A stretch of DNA of 64,000 nucleotides from contig JAOPGA020001346.1 in NCBI GenBank assembly GCA_026419775.2, positions 62,001-126,000 of the forward strand. Direction: 5' to 3'. Position numbers and translations under genes: made by a program. The first letter of the stretch is position 1. The number at the start of each line of letters is the position of its first letter. Below are positions 1-10,199 of this stretch, piece after piece. The notes below the pieces were generated by a model. It was not told the origin of the DNA. It made no database searches and worked only from the letters and a program-made list of their open reading frames with translations. This DNA comes from Acrasis kona (taxonomy: Eukaryota > Heterolobosea > Eutetramitea > Acrasida > Acrasidae).

Positions 1-194
1 TTGCAGCCTGGGATAAGACTGCCAACTCTGGTCTTGCAACAATTGGTGATAGTGTTCCATCATAATCCAAAAACATAACGGTTCTTTTCCCTGCAACTTG
101 TTCAATTGCTGAGATGTTATCGATGGCGTTTGGTAACGATGTTATTGCTTGAATGGTTAGTAGTGGGGAATATAAACAACACACCTGTGGTCAT
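1..194 (-). CDS. Trehalose-6-phosphate phosphatase, N-terminal fragment
   Basis: This gene runs off the left edge and only its 5' end is present. Reading the minus strand from about 147 gives a segment containing GKRTVMFLDYDGTLSPIV, the first HAD-phosphatase motif (DxDGT) in the form typical of plant/protist trehalose-6-phosphate phosphatases. They dephosphorylate trehalose 6-phosphate to trehalose in the cytosol. The open frame has no ATG close by. A 10-nt first exon (194-185), a 37-nt intron (184-148, GTGTG donor, CTAAC branch-like motif, AAG acceptor) and exon 2 from 147 gives a clean MTTAITSLPNAIDN start. The start is inference; the family call rests on the visible motif. The catalytic core and cap lie outside the window. 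It is divergent from the aminotransferase gene. Confidence 0.8.
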
Positions 195-667
195 TGCTCT
201 GTGTTGTTTTAAAAATGATGGCCTGGTTGCCACGAATGTACAATTCTTCAGCAACAACATTCTATTCTTAGAATACTTTTATAACAACATCACAGTATAA
301 AAATACATCAATACCACATTGTGAACAAAAACTTGAAGACAAATTTTGATACTTGTATTTTTAGTTAAAGAAGTTTTGAGTATTAAGGAGAGTTTACTTA
401 TTTCTCCAAAGGGAGAATTGATCACGAACACACGCTATAAACGAAGCATCTTGTTGCACTAATAGAAGCAAATTCACCCAGAGACGGCCAGTGAATGTAA
501 CAATTGCGATTGTAATTAGAATTTAATCAAAGTAAGTTATGAAGGAACAAAAAACTCCTTTGCATTGCCAAATTCCGGAGCTTTGGATGATACAACGGAG
601 TTCGGGTTCCAATGTCGTATAAAAAATCGAATGTTCACAGTATCATGTTAACAAATAAACAAGCAAA
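195..667. other. Intergenic, divergent promoter region
   Basis: This gap lies between the divergent starts of the trehalose-phosphatase (-) and the aminotransferase (+). I see no convincing coding segment, tRNA or strong repeat. It presumably carries both promoters. Confidence 0.5.
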
Positions 668-1968
668 ATGAACTACTCACCCTTCCTATCGAGAGTATCG
701 ACACTTAGAATGCCATCACCTATAAGGTATTTGATAGGCGCTCAATCAAAGAGCATGTACAACTTAGCAGGAGGGCTACCAAACCCTACATCCTTCCCAA
801 TCGAAAAGATAACGCTTCACATGGCAGATAAAACTGAGGTACAATTTGAGGCATCAGATGTACAAATGGCACTACAATATTCCAACACAGAGGGTATCAA
901 ACCCCTTATTGAGTGGATATCAGAACATCAAAAGCTGATGCATAACATTTCAAGTGATAAATGGGATTTTATAGTCACTACTGGCTCTCAGGACGCCTTA
1001 AGTAAAGCATTTGAAATGTTGATTAATCCTGGAGACGGTGACGCAGTTTTGGTAGAAAATCGTAAGTTCAAAAAAATCCAAATGTCCATTAACAAATCAT
1101 AGCAACCTACACTGGTGCACTTGCAGCACTTACACCACTAGAACCAAACATTCTGGCTGTTCCAATTGATAGCCAAGGCATCATACCTTCAGAACTTGAG
1201 CTCATCCTCCAACAACACTACGCAAAACCAGATGCAAAGCCCGTCAAATTCTTGTACACCATACCAACCGGTCAAAATCCATCAGGAGCCACTTTAACAG
1301 TAGAACGCAAAAAACAAATCTACAAACTAGCACAAAAATATGACTTCCTGATTCTCGAGGACGATCCATACTTTTACCTCAACCTAGACGTAAACAACAA
1401 GGAATACCTCACCACATTCTTATCCATGGACACTGATGGCAGAGTACTTCGTTTCGACAGTTTATCCAAAGTACTATCCAGCGGTCTACGTATCGGATGG
1501 GTAACCGGACACCAAACACTCATGGACAGAATCCACCTACACATGCAAAGTTCATCCCTCCACACAAGCGGCCTCAGTCAAAAGGTAGCCAGTAAACTAT
1601 TAGGAAAGGTTTGGGGACAAGAAGGTTTCAACAAACACGTCGACTCGGTCAGAAAGTTATACAGAGACAGAAGAGACGAATTCATAGGTTATGTAGACAA
1701 GCACCTCTCAGAACACGTCACCTACACCACACCGACAGCAGGAATGTTCCTATGGCTCAAGTTCAAACACATACCAGACGCACAAAGATTCATAGAAGAA
1801 CGCACGAGAGAAAAAAGAGTTTTATTGGTACCAGGACAAGCCTTCGATCCATTATCGAGACCAAGTCCCTATGCAAGAGCCTGTTACTCGATGGAGAGTT
1901 CAGAGAATATGGAATCTGCATGCATTGCGCTAAAAGAACTATGTAACGAATACAAATCAATTTCATGA
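668..1968 (+). CDS. PLP-dependent aminotransferase (kynurenine/2-aminoadipate aminotransferase-like)
   Basis: Two exons, 668-1061 and 1103-1968, joined across a 41-nt GTAAGT...CATAG intron to give 419 residues. The join restores the fold-type I motif ENPTYTGALAAL. Other class I landmarks are visible: YTIPTGQNPSG, LEDDPYFYL (Asp that pairs with the pyridine nitrogen) and SLSKVLSSGLRIGW, where Lys forms the PLP Schiff base. The Arg near the C-terminus (PSPYARACYS) fits the carboxylate-binding Arg. The family moves amino groups between aromatic or aminoadipate substrates and 2-oxoglutarate; the exact substrate cannot be read from sequence. No mitochondrial targeting is obvious beyond a Ser/Arg-rich first 25 residues. 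Its TGA (1966-1968) directly abuts the stop codon of the convergent FNIP-like gene. Confidence 0.9.
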
Positions 1969-4900
1969 ATTTGAATTTTTAATAATGCGCTCAATCACAT
2001 CCGCGCGAAAAGTAGAAACAATGCTCAGCAACAATGGAATGTCGCTTACTGCCATTTGAACGGAAGAAGCAACTTGCTTAAAAGTCAACTTGGGAACGTC
2101 GCAAATCATTGACGATTGTTGTAAAAAAGATGACATTGACATGGACGACATTGACGAGTGATGATGCTCCAACAACAAAAAATCACCATCGCTCACATTT
2201 TCAAACTTGTGAGGATACAAGTGATGCTTGATGCTATCCCTCGTCAACGCATCCACGAGCTCCACGACAGCCACAGCCTTCGAATACAACAACCTCAACT
2301 GGTCATCAAAGTACACGTCGCATGCCTCGTCGTCCAATCCAATGCTGCTCATCGAGCGCATCGTATCCAACGTCTCCTTCACAAAACGAGAAGATTTCGA
2401 CTCTTGGAACGAAATTCCTCCATTCTGCTTCTTGGAATTCTTACATGTAACCACGTTACATAGCAAGTCGTCGGAATCCACAATGACCAACGAAGTGATT
2501 TGTGGAGCGCGATCGTCTCCATCCATAATTTCGGATTGAAGATATTTCAAATCGCTCACTGCTTGTTCCATGAAATCGATGCTTTTTGGCAGTGCCATCA
2601 GCACCATGGCGCCGCAGTACCACGTGCAGATATCTCCGTAGAGCGCATGTCCGAATTTATTGTATTGATTTTTGATTGCGTGCTTGTGGGCGTGTTCTTG
2701 GTTCATGTTGATGAATGTGGGAGGTGGCGCGGTGGTCACGTTATCGTTCGTTTCTTCTTGTTGTAACGTTTTGTTGCCGTGATTGATAGTAATGTGTAAA
2801 TTGTGATTCGAAGAACATGTCGAAATGTGATGTGGATTAATTTCGATGAATTGAAATGGACAAAGCGTGATTTTGGAATCGAATGTTTCCGAACGTGGTA
2901 GTTCGGGAATGGAAATATCGGTCATCGTGTTCGATCGCTGTAATCGACGACCGCTACCGTTCGTCACGTCCTCTTCTCCTCCAAGATTCAACGAGGACAT
3001 GGCAGCGCTATTCGTCATGTCGCTAATACTGCCGCCACCGTTACTCAAATTCGAATCGGACGACATTGTAGAAATGACATGTTCGAACATTTCGTTGGTG
3101 TATGAATTACCGTTGCATGGTGGGGCTGTAACTGGCGTATCTGGCAATAAGTGATTTGTGATGGGCGTCGATCCGAATTGATGATCAATGATGCTGTATT
3201 CCTTCTCTATTAATTCTTCGCTTCTCATCAGGAAACTTATCACGTATAGTAAATTTCTCATGATGGCGGGATCGGAGCCAACTACGATGACTCTGGAGAA
3301 TTTTTTGATGATGAATGGAATTTCTTGTAAAGTATTTGTCGTGGTTGACTGACCATCGGAAGAAATTGGAGACGAGGATGTGACTTGTTGTGAGTGGTTG
3401 TGATGTGGAGTTGAAAGTGGAGAGTTTGAATTGATGTTGGTTGGTTTTTGTGGGAATGGATTGGAGGAATGGATGGGCCAGTAACCGGCTCCGTGAATGG
3501 AACATAAATGTTTTGCTAATAAATGACTTTGTGTGTTTTCTGAATGTAAATGTTTTGATTTTTCTCTAGCGTATTTGGTGACCCACGATAAATGTTGAGT
3601 GAGGACTGCTGTCATCATGCAGCTCAGAAACCTGTCGGATTCGCTTCCACGTGGTAGTCGATGGAAAAGATTGTTGATTAATGAAGGAAAGGCTGTACAG
3701 CTATCTAGTGGCGATAATGATTTTGTGATCCATAACGGACGTTCAAGTCTTGGTGCGTGAAAGAATGAAATGATGAAGCGTTGAAAGTCTCTGGCTGATT
3801 TGCTGACGTCATTATCTGTTTGTATGGAATACTCTAAAAGTCGAATGTTGAACGTTGATCCTTGAAATATCTGACAATGTTAGATGAGGAACGAAAACGA
3901 AACTTACGCTGGCAATTTTTCCTACTTGTTGGGTCTGAGTGATGGCTTGGCGTAGATAGTTGCGTATGGCAACGCTACATGATTTTAATAACTTTCTCAT
4001 CCGGTGTTCAATGATCGCAAAGTGAGAGAATATTAATTTTTGTAGCTGACTGGCGTGCTGTATAAATTCCTTGGTGTGAAACGTATTTGTAGATGTGTCG
4101 TCGTGAAATACAAAAACAACTCCCAACGCAAATAATGATTTACAAAAATATTGTGGCTATAATGATTAATTCATGACTGGTTGTGAGTGGTGATAAAATA
4201 CCTGGTTCAATTTTGTTCTTCTTGACTTTTCCAATGGTGATTGATTCAATGTCATGGAAGTGGAACGCGTCATGTTACTTGTCGCAGACGATAAGGAATC
4301 GTCGTCGCTAAAGTCTATGCTGTTTGGTGTGGTGATGAACTCATGATTGTTATTATTACGAATTTGTGAATCCGTTGCGCTCCTCTTGCGTTCATGCTGA
4401 AACGCATGATGAAGTGTAATCATGCTGCTTAGATCTGGAGTGTTTGCAATGACTCTTCCATTTTTGACGTCTTGTTTTTTATTATAGTTATTAATGACCG
4501 GACTTTCTAAATTATCCAAAGATACTGTTGATGAAGAGCGGACCATGGATTCATCACCGCTGTGGACTCTTGAGTGGGTTGGTTTTGATTTCGGAATGTC
4601 AAAAGTATGGTCTACCCATGAGCTTGGAACACCTACTTGGAATAACTTTGTAAGTAGTGTTTGCCTGTACTTTGGAAGGAAATGTATTTTTGTATTTTGT
4701 CCTCTGATTTGTAGTGGAATTGCACCAAAAATCATTTCTCCTATAAAGTGTTAGTTTTTCTAGAGTTATGTACCTACCTAAAAGATTAATGTCGTTGACA
4801 CCGACTCTTCCGGGATGTCCATCTCTCTTTTCTTTTTGAGTTGGGGTTGTTAACTTTGGCAAGCGCACTGGGCTAGTTCCTGTTTTAAGTGAGCTTGCTG

Positions 4901-5252
4901 TAACTTCGTTTGTTTGAATTCTATTTATGTTTTGTGGCTTTGAACCCTCAAACTCTCTTCTTTGTTTTTCTGACTTTGCTTTCAAATTCGCGTATGCTTT
5001 TCGTACGCTTGGATCTTTTATTGAATCATACAACAACACATTTCCTTTCAATGAACTTTCTTGAAAAAGCTAAGACATTAAAATAAAAGTGCACACAATG
5101 CTTACCACTATTCTACACGAGCAAACTTTGTCAGGTATCGAGGGGATGAAGAATGGCACTTCATGTATTGGTATTGATCTTTCGTCATGTTCACCGACAC
5201 CTTGATTTACATCAGTGGTATAATTAGACTGCTTTTCGTTTTGTTGGCCCAT
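1963..5252 (-). CDS. FNIP: Folliculin-interacting protein (FNIP/Lst4) homologue
   Basis: Five exons on the minus strand: 5252-5106, 5069-4778, 4740-4202, 4156-3908 and 3870-1963, about 1044 residues. Introns are 36, 37, 45 and 37 nt. After splicing the N-terminus reads CSCRIVLFQESSLKGNVLLYD and then NDINLLGEMIFGAIPLQIRG, matching the longin-type FNIP N-terminal signatures (RLIVFQDCERRGRNVLFDS and MLGEMMFGSVAM). A middle segment (FALGVVFVFHDD...FSHFAIIEHRM) matches the FNIP middle domain. Residues SRVIVVGSDPAIMRNLLYV and HALYGDICTWYCGAMVLMAL belong to the DENN-like C-terminal part. Long Ser/Thr/Asn-rich linkers separate the domains. In animals and yeast FNIP/Lst4 pairs with folliculin/Lst7 at lysosomes or vacuoles to control Rag GTPases and TORC1. 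No folliculin gene is in this window. The gene ends stop-to-stop with the aminotransferase. Confidence 0.83.
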
Positions 5253-5410
5253 GTTCCAAACATGCCATAAATTGTAAATAAAGAATGATAGTCAACTAGC
5301 TCACAATAAATTGACCTAATTGACCTCATGAAAATACAGAACAGACATGAAAGAAGTAAAAGATTAATCATCAGAAAAAAGAAGAAGACAATATTTCACA
5401 AAACATTGAT

Positions 5411-8400
5411 TTATAGGTTACCGAAGAAATCTACTCCATTGAGATCAGTGCTCTTTCCATCTTGGGTCTTGTAGCAGCATCCAGCAGCGAAACGGTTGTA
5501 ACTCTTGCAGCTTGGGTCAAATTCACAAAGTTTTGCACATCTTCCAGCAGCTGCGGGTTCGCATCTAATATCGAAGTTGTTGATATCTTGGTTTTGTCTT
5601 CCTGGGAATGAGCTGACCTTCTTGGGTACATACATGTTTACGTTAGGTGCAACTCTTGCGTTAATCATGTCTCTCTTGGTGCAGCATCCACTGTATGTTC
5701 CCCATCCAGCACCTTTGTTTACTTCAGCAACGGCAACACATTCTCTGTTGTTGTTACATTCATCGATGCAGAATCCAACATCTCTACCGTCATTGTAGCA
5801 GTTGATATCTGCTCCGGGGTAATCAAAGTCATATTTGATGGTCCATGGGTTACCGGCTCTGCATGATAAATCAGAGTTTGTTGACTTGACAGAGTTTGTA
5901 ACTGGAGTGTTATCACCGTATTCACCGAACATGGTAATACCGACGGTGTTCTTGCTCGTTCCGTCAGGTTTGGTGTCAAGATTTTTCAAGCAACATGTTG
6001 GCTTTCCATTGACGTTACCGAAAGTGTATGACTTGCAGTCCAAATCATTGCTGCAAACCTTGGCACAATAACCAGGTGTGGGTGTTTCAACGCATTGGAT
6101 GTTTGCTCCAACCTTGTCGGTGTTCGCTCTTGGTGTGAACTTGATGAGCTTCTCTGGTACATAGGAGTCAACAAAATCAATAGCAACATCTTGAGCCATA
6201 GTGTGCTTGTAGCAGCAACCTCCCTTGATCCAGAATCCATTGTCCTTCTTTGGTCTAACTTGAACGGCCAAGACACAATCTTTGTTGTTCTTGCACTTGT
6301 CAATGCACACAGAAACATCTTCACCATTGTTAAGGCATTCAATATCGTATCCGGGATAATCAACATTCTTGACTTGGACCCATGGTCTTCCCAATTTGCA
6401 GCTGTACCCGTTATCACGTTGTCTGGTGTAGTCAGCAGCATCTTGAACTTTAACTGGGATGAATGATGTTGAGGCAAGGGTTTGTTGATTACTCTCGTCT
6501 AACCATGCTTCACCGTTGGCTCTGATGTTCATGTAAATGTTTGGTAGTGTACATGCCTCAAGTGATAGGGCGTTATCGTTAAGGTTGTTTGCTCTGCGAA
6601 CATAGAAGCAACCACTAATGTCTACACCTGCTGCAAGAATAAATCTTCCATTACCGTTGCGTAGGTAATAGTCTTTGTGAATTGACGATTTGATATTAAC
6701 GGAACCTGGTAGTTGACCTTGGACAATGATGAATGAGTTTTCAATCCTCATGGAGGCTGTAATGACTTTACCAGCAAAGTTGTTGTCCTTGTGGTCAGCT
6801 GTTAGAGCCTTTGATTGGTCAGCAGACCAGACTAATTGGTAAGTGCTTCCATAGACCAATGATCGTAGATTTACGGCTGGTGCTTCGGCATTCAAGTTCT
6901 TGACAATGAATGAACTAGTTGAGAAGTAGTTGAAGTCCTCGTAATCATTGTTGATGAAGAATTGACTGTTGTCGACTTGTCTAATATAATAACCTGGGTA
7001 GTTGCTTGTTTCAAAGCTGACTGCATTAAGGTTGGTCTTCAATGAGTCTTGTTGTGCGTCACGGACATAGAATGAGGTGTCTCTGCGGTAGAGATCGTCT
7101 TCGGCGTAGGTGTGTAACCAGATTCTGGAATTGGCGTGACGTAAGTAGTAACCTGGATATCTTAATGATTCCAATGAAACGGTATTGTCAAGGTATCCCT
7201 TTCTGACAGTGAATGAAGTGAAGTCCTTTGATTTATCCTCAACCTTTGCCAAAGCAGAGAAGGATGCAAAATCGAAGGTAACGTATAGGTCGTTAGCGGC
7301 AACTTGGAATTTGAAAGTATTACCAATGCTGAGTGGTCCTAAAGCTGATCTTGATGGTCTGTTGAAGAACCAGTAGACGGCGGCGATCCAGTTCTTTTCT
7401 GGAATATCGTTAACATTGCTTCTGGCAATAACTGGTTTATTTTGAGCGGTACCTGCATACTTCTGAATGTTGGCCTGGCAAGTCTTAAGACTTTTGTCGC
7501 TTAATAAGCAAGTATCAGCGTTTAATGACAAGCACTCCACATCTCCATATCCATTAATTCTACCACCAATGTAGTCCTTCTCGCTCTCAGATCTGACGCA
7601 GCTGTATACAGCTGGGGCTCTTGATGTTGGTTGAGGAGCAGCAGAGGGGTTGGACTCAAAGTATTTGTTAACGGCGGCTGGCCAGCTAGAAGTGGCTGCT
7701 GATCTGCGGTAGTCAGCTGCTGGAATCTTAAGGTTTTTAAGAGATGCTTTGTTTTGGTTTTGTCTGAGGTTGAAATTACAATTTGCTTCAGCATCAGGTC
7801 CTTGATTACCCCATAAGCAGTCCTTTCCATTAAGCGACATACATTCAATATCATTATCAGCATTAATGCGTCCAGGAACAAAGTCGTTCTTATCATTTAC
7901 AGATTTGATACAAACCCAGTTAGTAGGTCCTTTTACGATTACAGTTGGTGACAATGTAGTTGGGGCGGCTGTAGTTGGAGCAGCTGTAGTTGGGGCACGC
8001 GTGGTTGGGGCAGGAGTAGTTGTGGTTGGAGCAGCTGTAGTTGGGGCTCGTGTGGTTGGAGCAGCTGTAGTTGGGGCACGCGTGGTTGGGGCAGGAGTAG
8101 TTGTGGTTGGAGCAGCTGTAGTTGGGGCAGGAGTAGTTGGTGTGGCTGCCTTTGGCGCTGATGCTGTTACTGCAGGTACAGCTGGTGCGACTGCGACTGG
8201 GTTAGTTGCCTTGGGTGGTTGAGTTTGTGCTTGAGTTGAAATTGGTTTTACAGGCGTAGTTGGGGCAGGTGTAGTTGGTGTAGTTGCCTTGGGTGCTGGT
8301 GCAGTCACTGCAGGTACAGCTGGTGCGACTGCGACTGGGTTAGTTGCCTTGGGTGGTTGAGTTGAGTTTGGCGATGGTTTGACTGGTGCTTGAGTAGAAG

Positions 8401-9073
8401 ATGATGTGACTGGTGCTTGGGTAGAAGATGGTTTTACAGGGGCCTGTGAAGAAGTTTTAGGTGCAGTCACTGCAGGTACAGCTGGTGCAACTGCTACTGG
8501 ACTAGTGGCCTTTGGTGATTGAGTTGAGTTTGGCGATGGTTTGACTGGTGCTTGGGTAGAAGATGGTTTTACAGGGGCCTGTGAAGAAGTTTTTGGTGCA
8601 GTCACTGCAGGTACAGCTGGTGCAACTGCTACTGGACTAGAGGCCTTTGGTGCTTGAGTGGAGCTCTTTGGTGATTGAGTTGAGTTTGGCGATGGTTTTA
8701 CAGGGGCTTGAGAAGAAGCCTTTGGTGCTTCAGTGGAGCTCTTTGGTGGGGCGGTAGGAGCTCTAGTCAAAGTGGCGACTTCTGGGGCCTTGGTTACTGG
8801 TTGGGTTGGGGCTGTTGATGTTTTGGTACATACTGAAAGCTTTTCGTAGAAGCAGGCAGTTTCAATGTTGTATACTTTTCCTCTAAGGCGTAGTTCATCA
8901 GCGCTCTTATCGCTGGATTTGCAAGCGTTAGCTGCTAGTATTACACAATCGACGCTGGCCGGAGTTATTTTCTTTCCGTCATAAACGTTGATTTTAGTCT
9001 TGGTACATGTTTCGGCAGCATACACAAGGGCGGTAGCTATCAAAAGAAGAACTATCGCCTTAGGGGAGAGCAT
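5411..9073 (-). CDS. Large secreted mucin-like protein with AbfB and cysteine-rich domains
   Basis: Uninterrupted frame of 1220 residues. A signal peptide (AIVLLLIATALVYAAETC) is followed by a short Cys-rich segment (about 22-83), a Thr/Pro/Ala-rich mucin-like tract (about 98-383), and two related Cys modules, each with GRIN...ECxSLN (about 385-470 and 488-560). Two AbfB-type beta-trefoil units follow at about 585-740 and 745-880, with SLESLRYPGYYLRH as the signature. Two related C-terminal PAN/apple-like Cys-rich units start near 890 and 1069 (YPGYDIECLNNG, YPGADINCYNDG). AbfB domains bind arabinose-containing glycans in fungal and bacterial enzymes; no catalytic glycosidase domain is visible here. 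Role inferred: extracellular, O-glycosylated carbohydrate-binding or coat protein, perhaps in feeding, adhesion or encystment. No C-terminal membrane or GPI signal is seen, so it is probably secreted. Confidence 0.85.
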   Translation of the reverse strand: MLSPKAIVLLLIATALVYAAETCTKTKINVYDGKKITPASVDCVILAANACKSSDKSADELRLRGKVYNIETACFYEKLSVCTKTSTAPTQPVTKAPEVATLTRAPTAPPKSSTEAPKASSQAPVKPSPNSTQSPKSSTQAPKASSPVAVAPAVPAVTAPKTSSQAPVKPSSTQAPVKPSPNSTQSPKATSPVAVAPAVPAVTAPKTSSQAPVKPSSTQAPVTSSSTQAPVKPSPNSTQPPKATNPVAVAPAVPAVTAPAPKATTPTTPAPTTPVKPISTQAQTQPPKATNPVAVAPAVPAVTASAPKAATPTTPAPTTAAPTTTTPAPTTRAPTTAAPTTRAPTTAAPTTTTPAPTTRAPTTAAPTTAAPTTLSPTVIVKGPTNWVCIKSVNDKNDFVPGRINADNDIECMSLNGKDCLWGNQGPDAEANCNFNLRQNQNKASLKNLKIPAADYRRSAATSSWPAAVNKYFESNPSAAPQPTSRAPAVYSCVRSESEKDYIGGRINGYGDVECLSLNADTCLLSDKSLKTCQANIQKYAGTAQNKPVIARSNVNDIPEKNWIAAVYWFFNRPSRSALGPLSIGNTFKFQVAANDLYVTFDFASFSALAKVEDKSKDFTSFTVRKGYLDNTVSLESLRYPGYYLRHANSRIWLHTYAEDDLYRRDTSFYVRDAQQDSLKTNLNAVSFETSNYPGYYIRQVDNSQFFINNDYEDFNYFSTSSFIVKNLNAEAPAVNLRSLVYGSTYQLVWSADQSKALTADHKDNNFAGKVITASMRIENSFIIVQGQLPGSVNIKSSIHKDYYLRNGNGRFILAAGVDISGCFYVRRANNLNDNALSLEACTLPNIYMNIRANGEAWLDESNQQTLASTSFIPVKVQDAADYTRQRDNGYSCKLGRPWVQVKNVDYPGYDIECLNNGEDVSVCIDKCKNNKDCVLAVQVRPKKDNGFWIKGGCCYKHTMAQDVAIDFVDSYVPEKLIKFTPRANTDKVGANIQCVETPTPGYCAKVCSNDLDCKSYTFGNVNGKPTCCLKNLDTKPDGTSKNTVGITMFGEYGDNTPVTNSVKSTNSDLSCRAGNPWTIKYDFDYPGADINCYNDGRDVGFCIDECNNNRECVAVAEVNKGAGWGTYSGCCTKRDMINARVAPNVNMYVPKKVSSFPGRQNQDINNFDIRCEPAAAGRCAKLCEFDPSCKSYNRFAAGCCYKTQDGKSTDLNGVDFFGNL
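7930..8740. repeat. Tandem repeats coding for the mucin-like tract
   Basis: The minus strand codes two repeat classes. Nearest 7950-8150 are short 12-15 nt units (APTT, RAPTT, AAPTT). From about 8160 to 8720 are longer imperfect units built from KPSSTQAPVKPSPNSTQ and PVAVAPAVPAVTAP. Units differ by scattered substitutions, so the array is not freshly duplicated. Copy number may vary between strains and be a weak point of the assembly. Confidence 0.85.
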
Positions 9074-9483
9074 TGGTGTTTTTGTGAAAAGTTTGTTGTA
9101 GAGAGTTATTCAACCAAAATTTTATAGGGTCTCACGGTTGACAATGCACTGTACATGAATTGACCCAAATTGTACAAATACTCAATATTTCATTGTAAAC
9201 AGAGACAAATCAGCGATGGAAAAATACTTTTGGTCCCTATTCATTTATTCTCAACGATCATCGCCCAATTCTCCATTCCAGGAGCGATACCCAAAATTCG
9301 AAGTAAATCGAAAAAAGAGGACGCTAGAATTTGATGTATCTAAACATATTTAATTCAAATAATGTTCATTGACGTTAATAAACGAAATTACATCGTGAAT
9401 TGTAAATGAATATTGTTGTTCTTGTAACGGTGGCAAGTTGACGTTGATGACATGTGCAAATAAACGTAACGAAGTAAGCATAG
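9074..9483. other. Intergenic, divergent promoter region
   Basis: The gap between the secreted AbfB protein (-) and the ARF gene (+) holds no coding segment I can support. Confidence 0.5.
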
Positions 9484-10061
9484 ATGGGAAATCTGAACCT
9501 ACGGCAGATGTTTGAAGGGCTCTTCAAGGGAAAGGAGGCCAAAATATTAATGGTGGGCTTAGACGCCGCTGGAAAAACAACAATTTTATACAAACTGAAA
9601 CTTGACGAGTCCGTAAATCCAGTACCCACAATCGGTTTCAATGTAGAAACTGTACAATATAAAAAAGTTACATTTACCATGTGGGATGTTGGAGGTTCGT
9701 TTTTTTAATTTGTTCAAAAATCACTCTATTAGGGCAAGAAAAACTTCGTTTGTTATGGAGACATTATTACACTGGAACCAACGCGGTAATATTTGTCATC
9801 GACAGTTCTGATAAAGATCGAATTGACGAAGCAAGAGATGAGTTACATAAAATGCTTGCAGACAGTGCCATGGCAAATATACAACTATTAGTTCTAGCCA
9901 ACAAGCAAGATTTGCCTGGAGCTATGGACGCCCAAGAAGTAAAAAACAAACTCGATCTAGTAAATCTCAAGCAAAAGAGTTGGTTTATCCAGCCGTGTTG
10001 TGCTGTGACCGGGGAGGGGTTATATGATGGTATGGACTGGCTATCCTCCAACCTCAATTAG
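9484..10061 (+). CDS. ARF1: ADP-ribosylation factor (ARF) small GTPase
   Basis: Exons 9484-9694 and 9733-10061 give 179 residues, the usual ARF length. The 38-nt intron begins GTTCG rather than GTAAG. Landmarks are Gly2 for N-myristoylation in [14 protein letters not shown]-loop [10 protein letters not shown], switch [10 protein letters not shown], switch II WDVGGQEKLR restored by the splice, and NKQDLP for guanine specificity. ARFs recruit COPI, clathrin adaptors and phospholipase D to Golgi membranes when GTP-bound. A phospholipase D gene follows 138 nt downstream on the same strand. A poly(A)-type AATAAA lies at about 10093. Assignment to the ARF1-5 class rather than ARL is supported by the N-terminus and the complete canonical motifs. 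Confidence 0.96.
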
Positions 10062-10199
10062 ATAATTTTAATATGTTTGGGTGTCTTCGCACAATAAAAA
10101 TCGCGTTTATTTGTTCACCTTGTTTTTTTAACTTACCAAAAACACACATGACATCCTTATTGTCATCAAGACCTAAAACTCAAACCAGTCAACTCGCCA

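Noticed and set aside
7866-8222. Plus-strand open frame rich in VVGAAVVGARVVG
   Set aside because: It is the antisense of the Thr/Pro repeats in the secreted mucin-like gene.
7930-8740. Regular repeats that might look like a CRISPR array
   Set aside because: Repeats are coding, in frame, imperfect and have no spacers; the context is eukaryotic.
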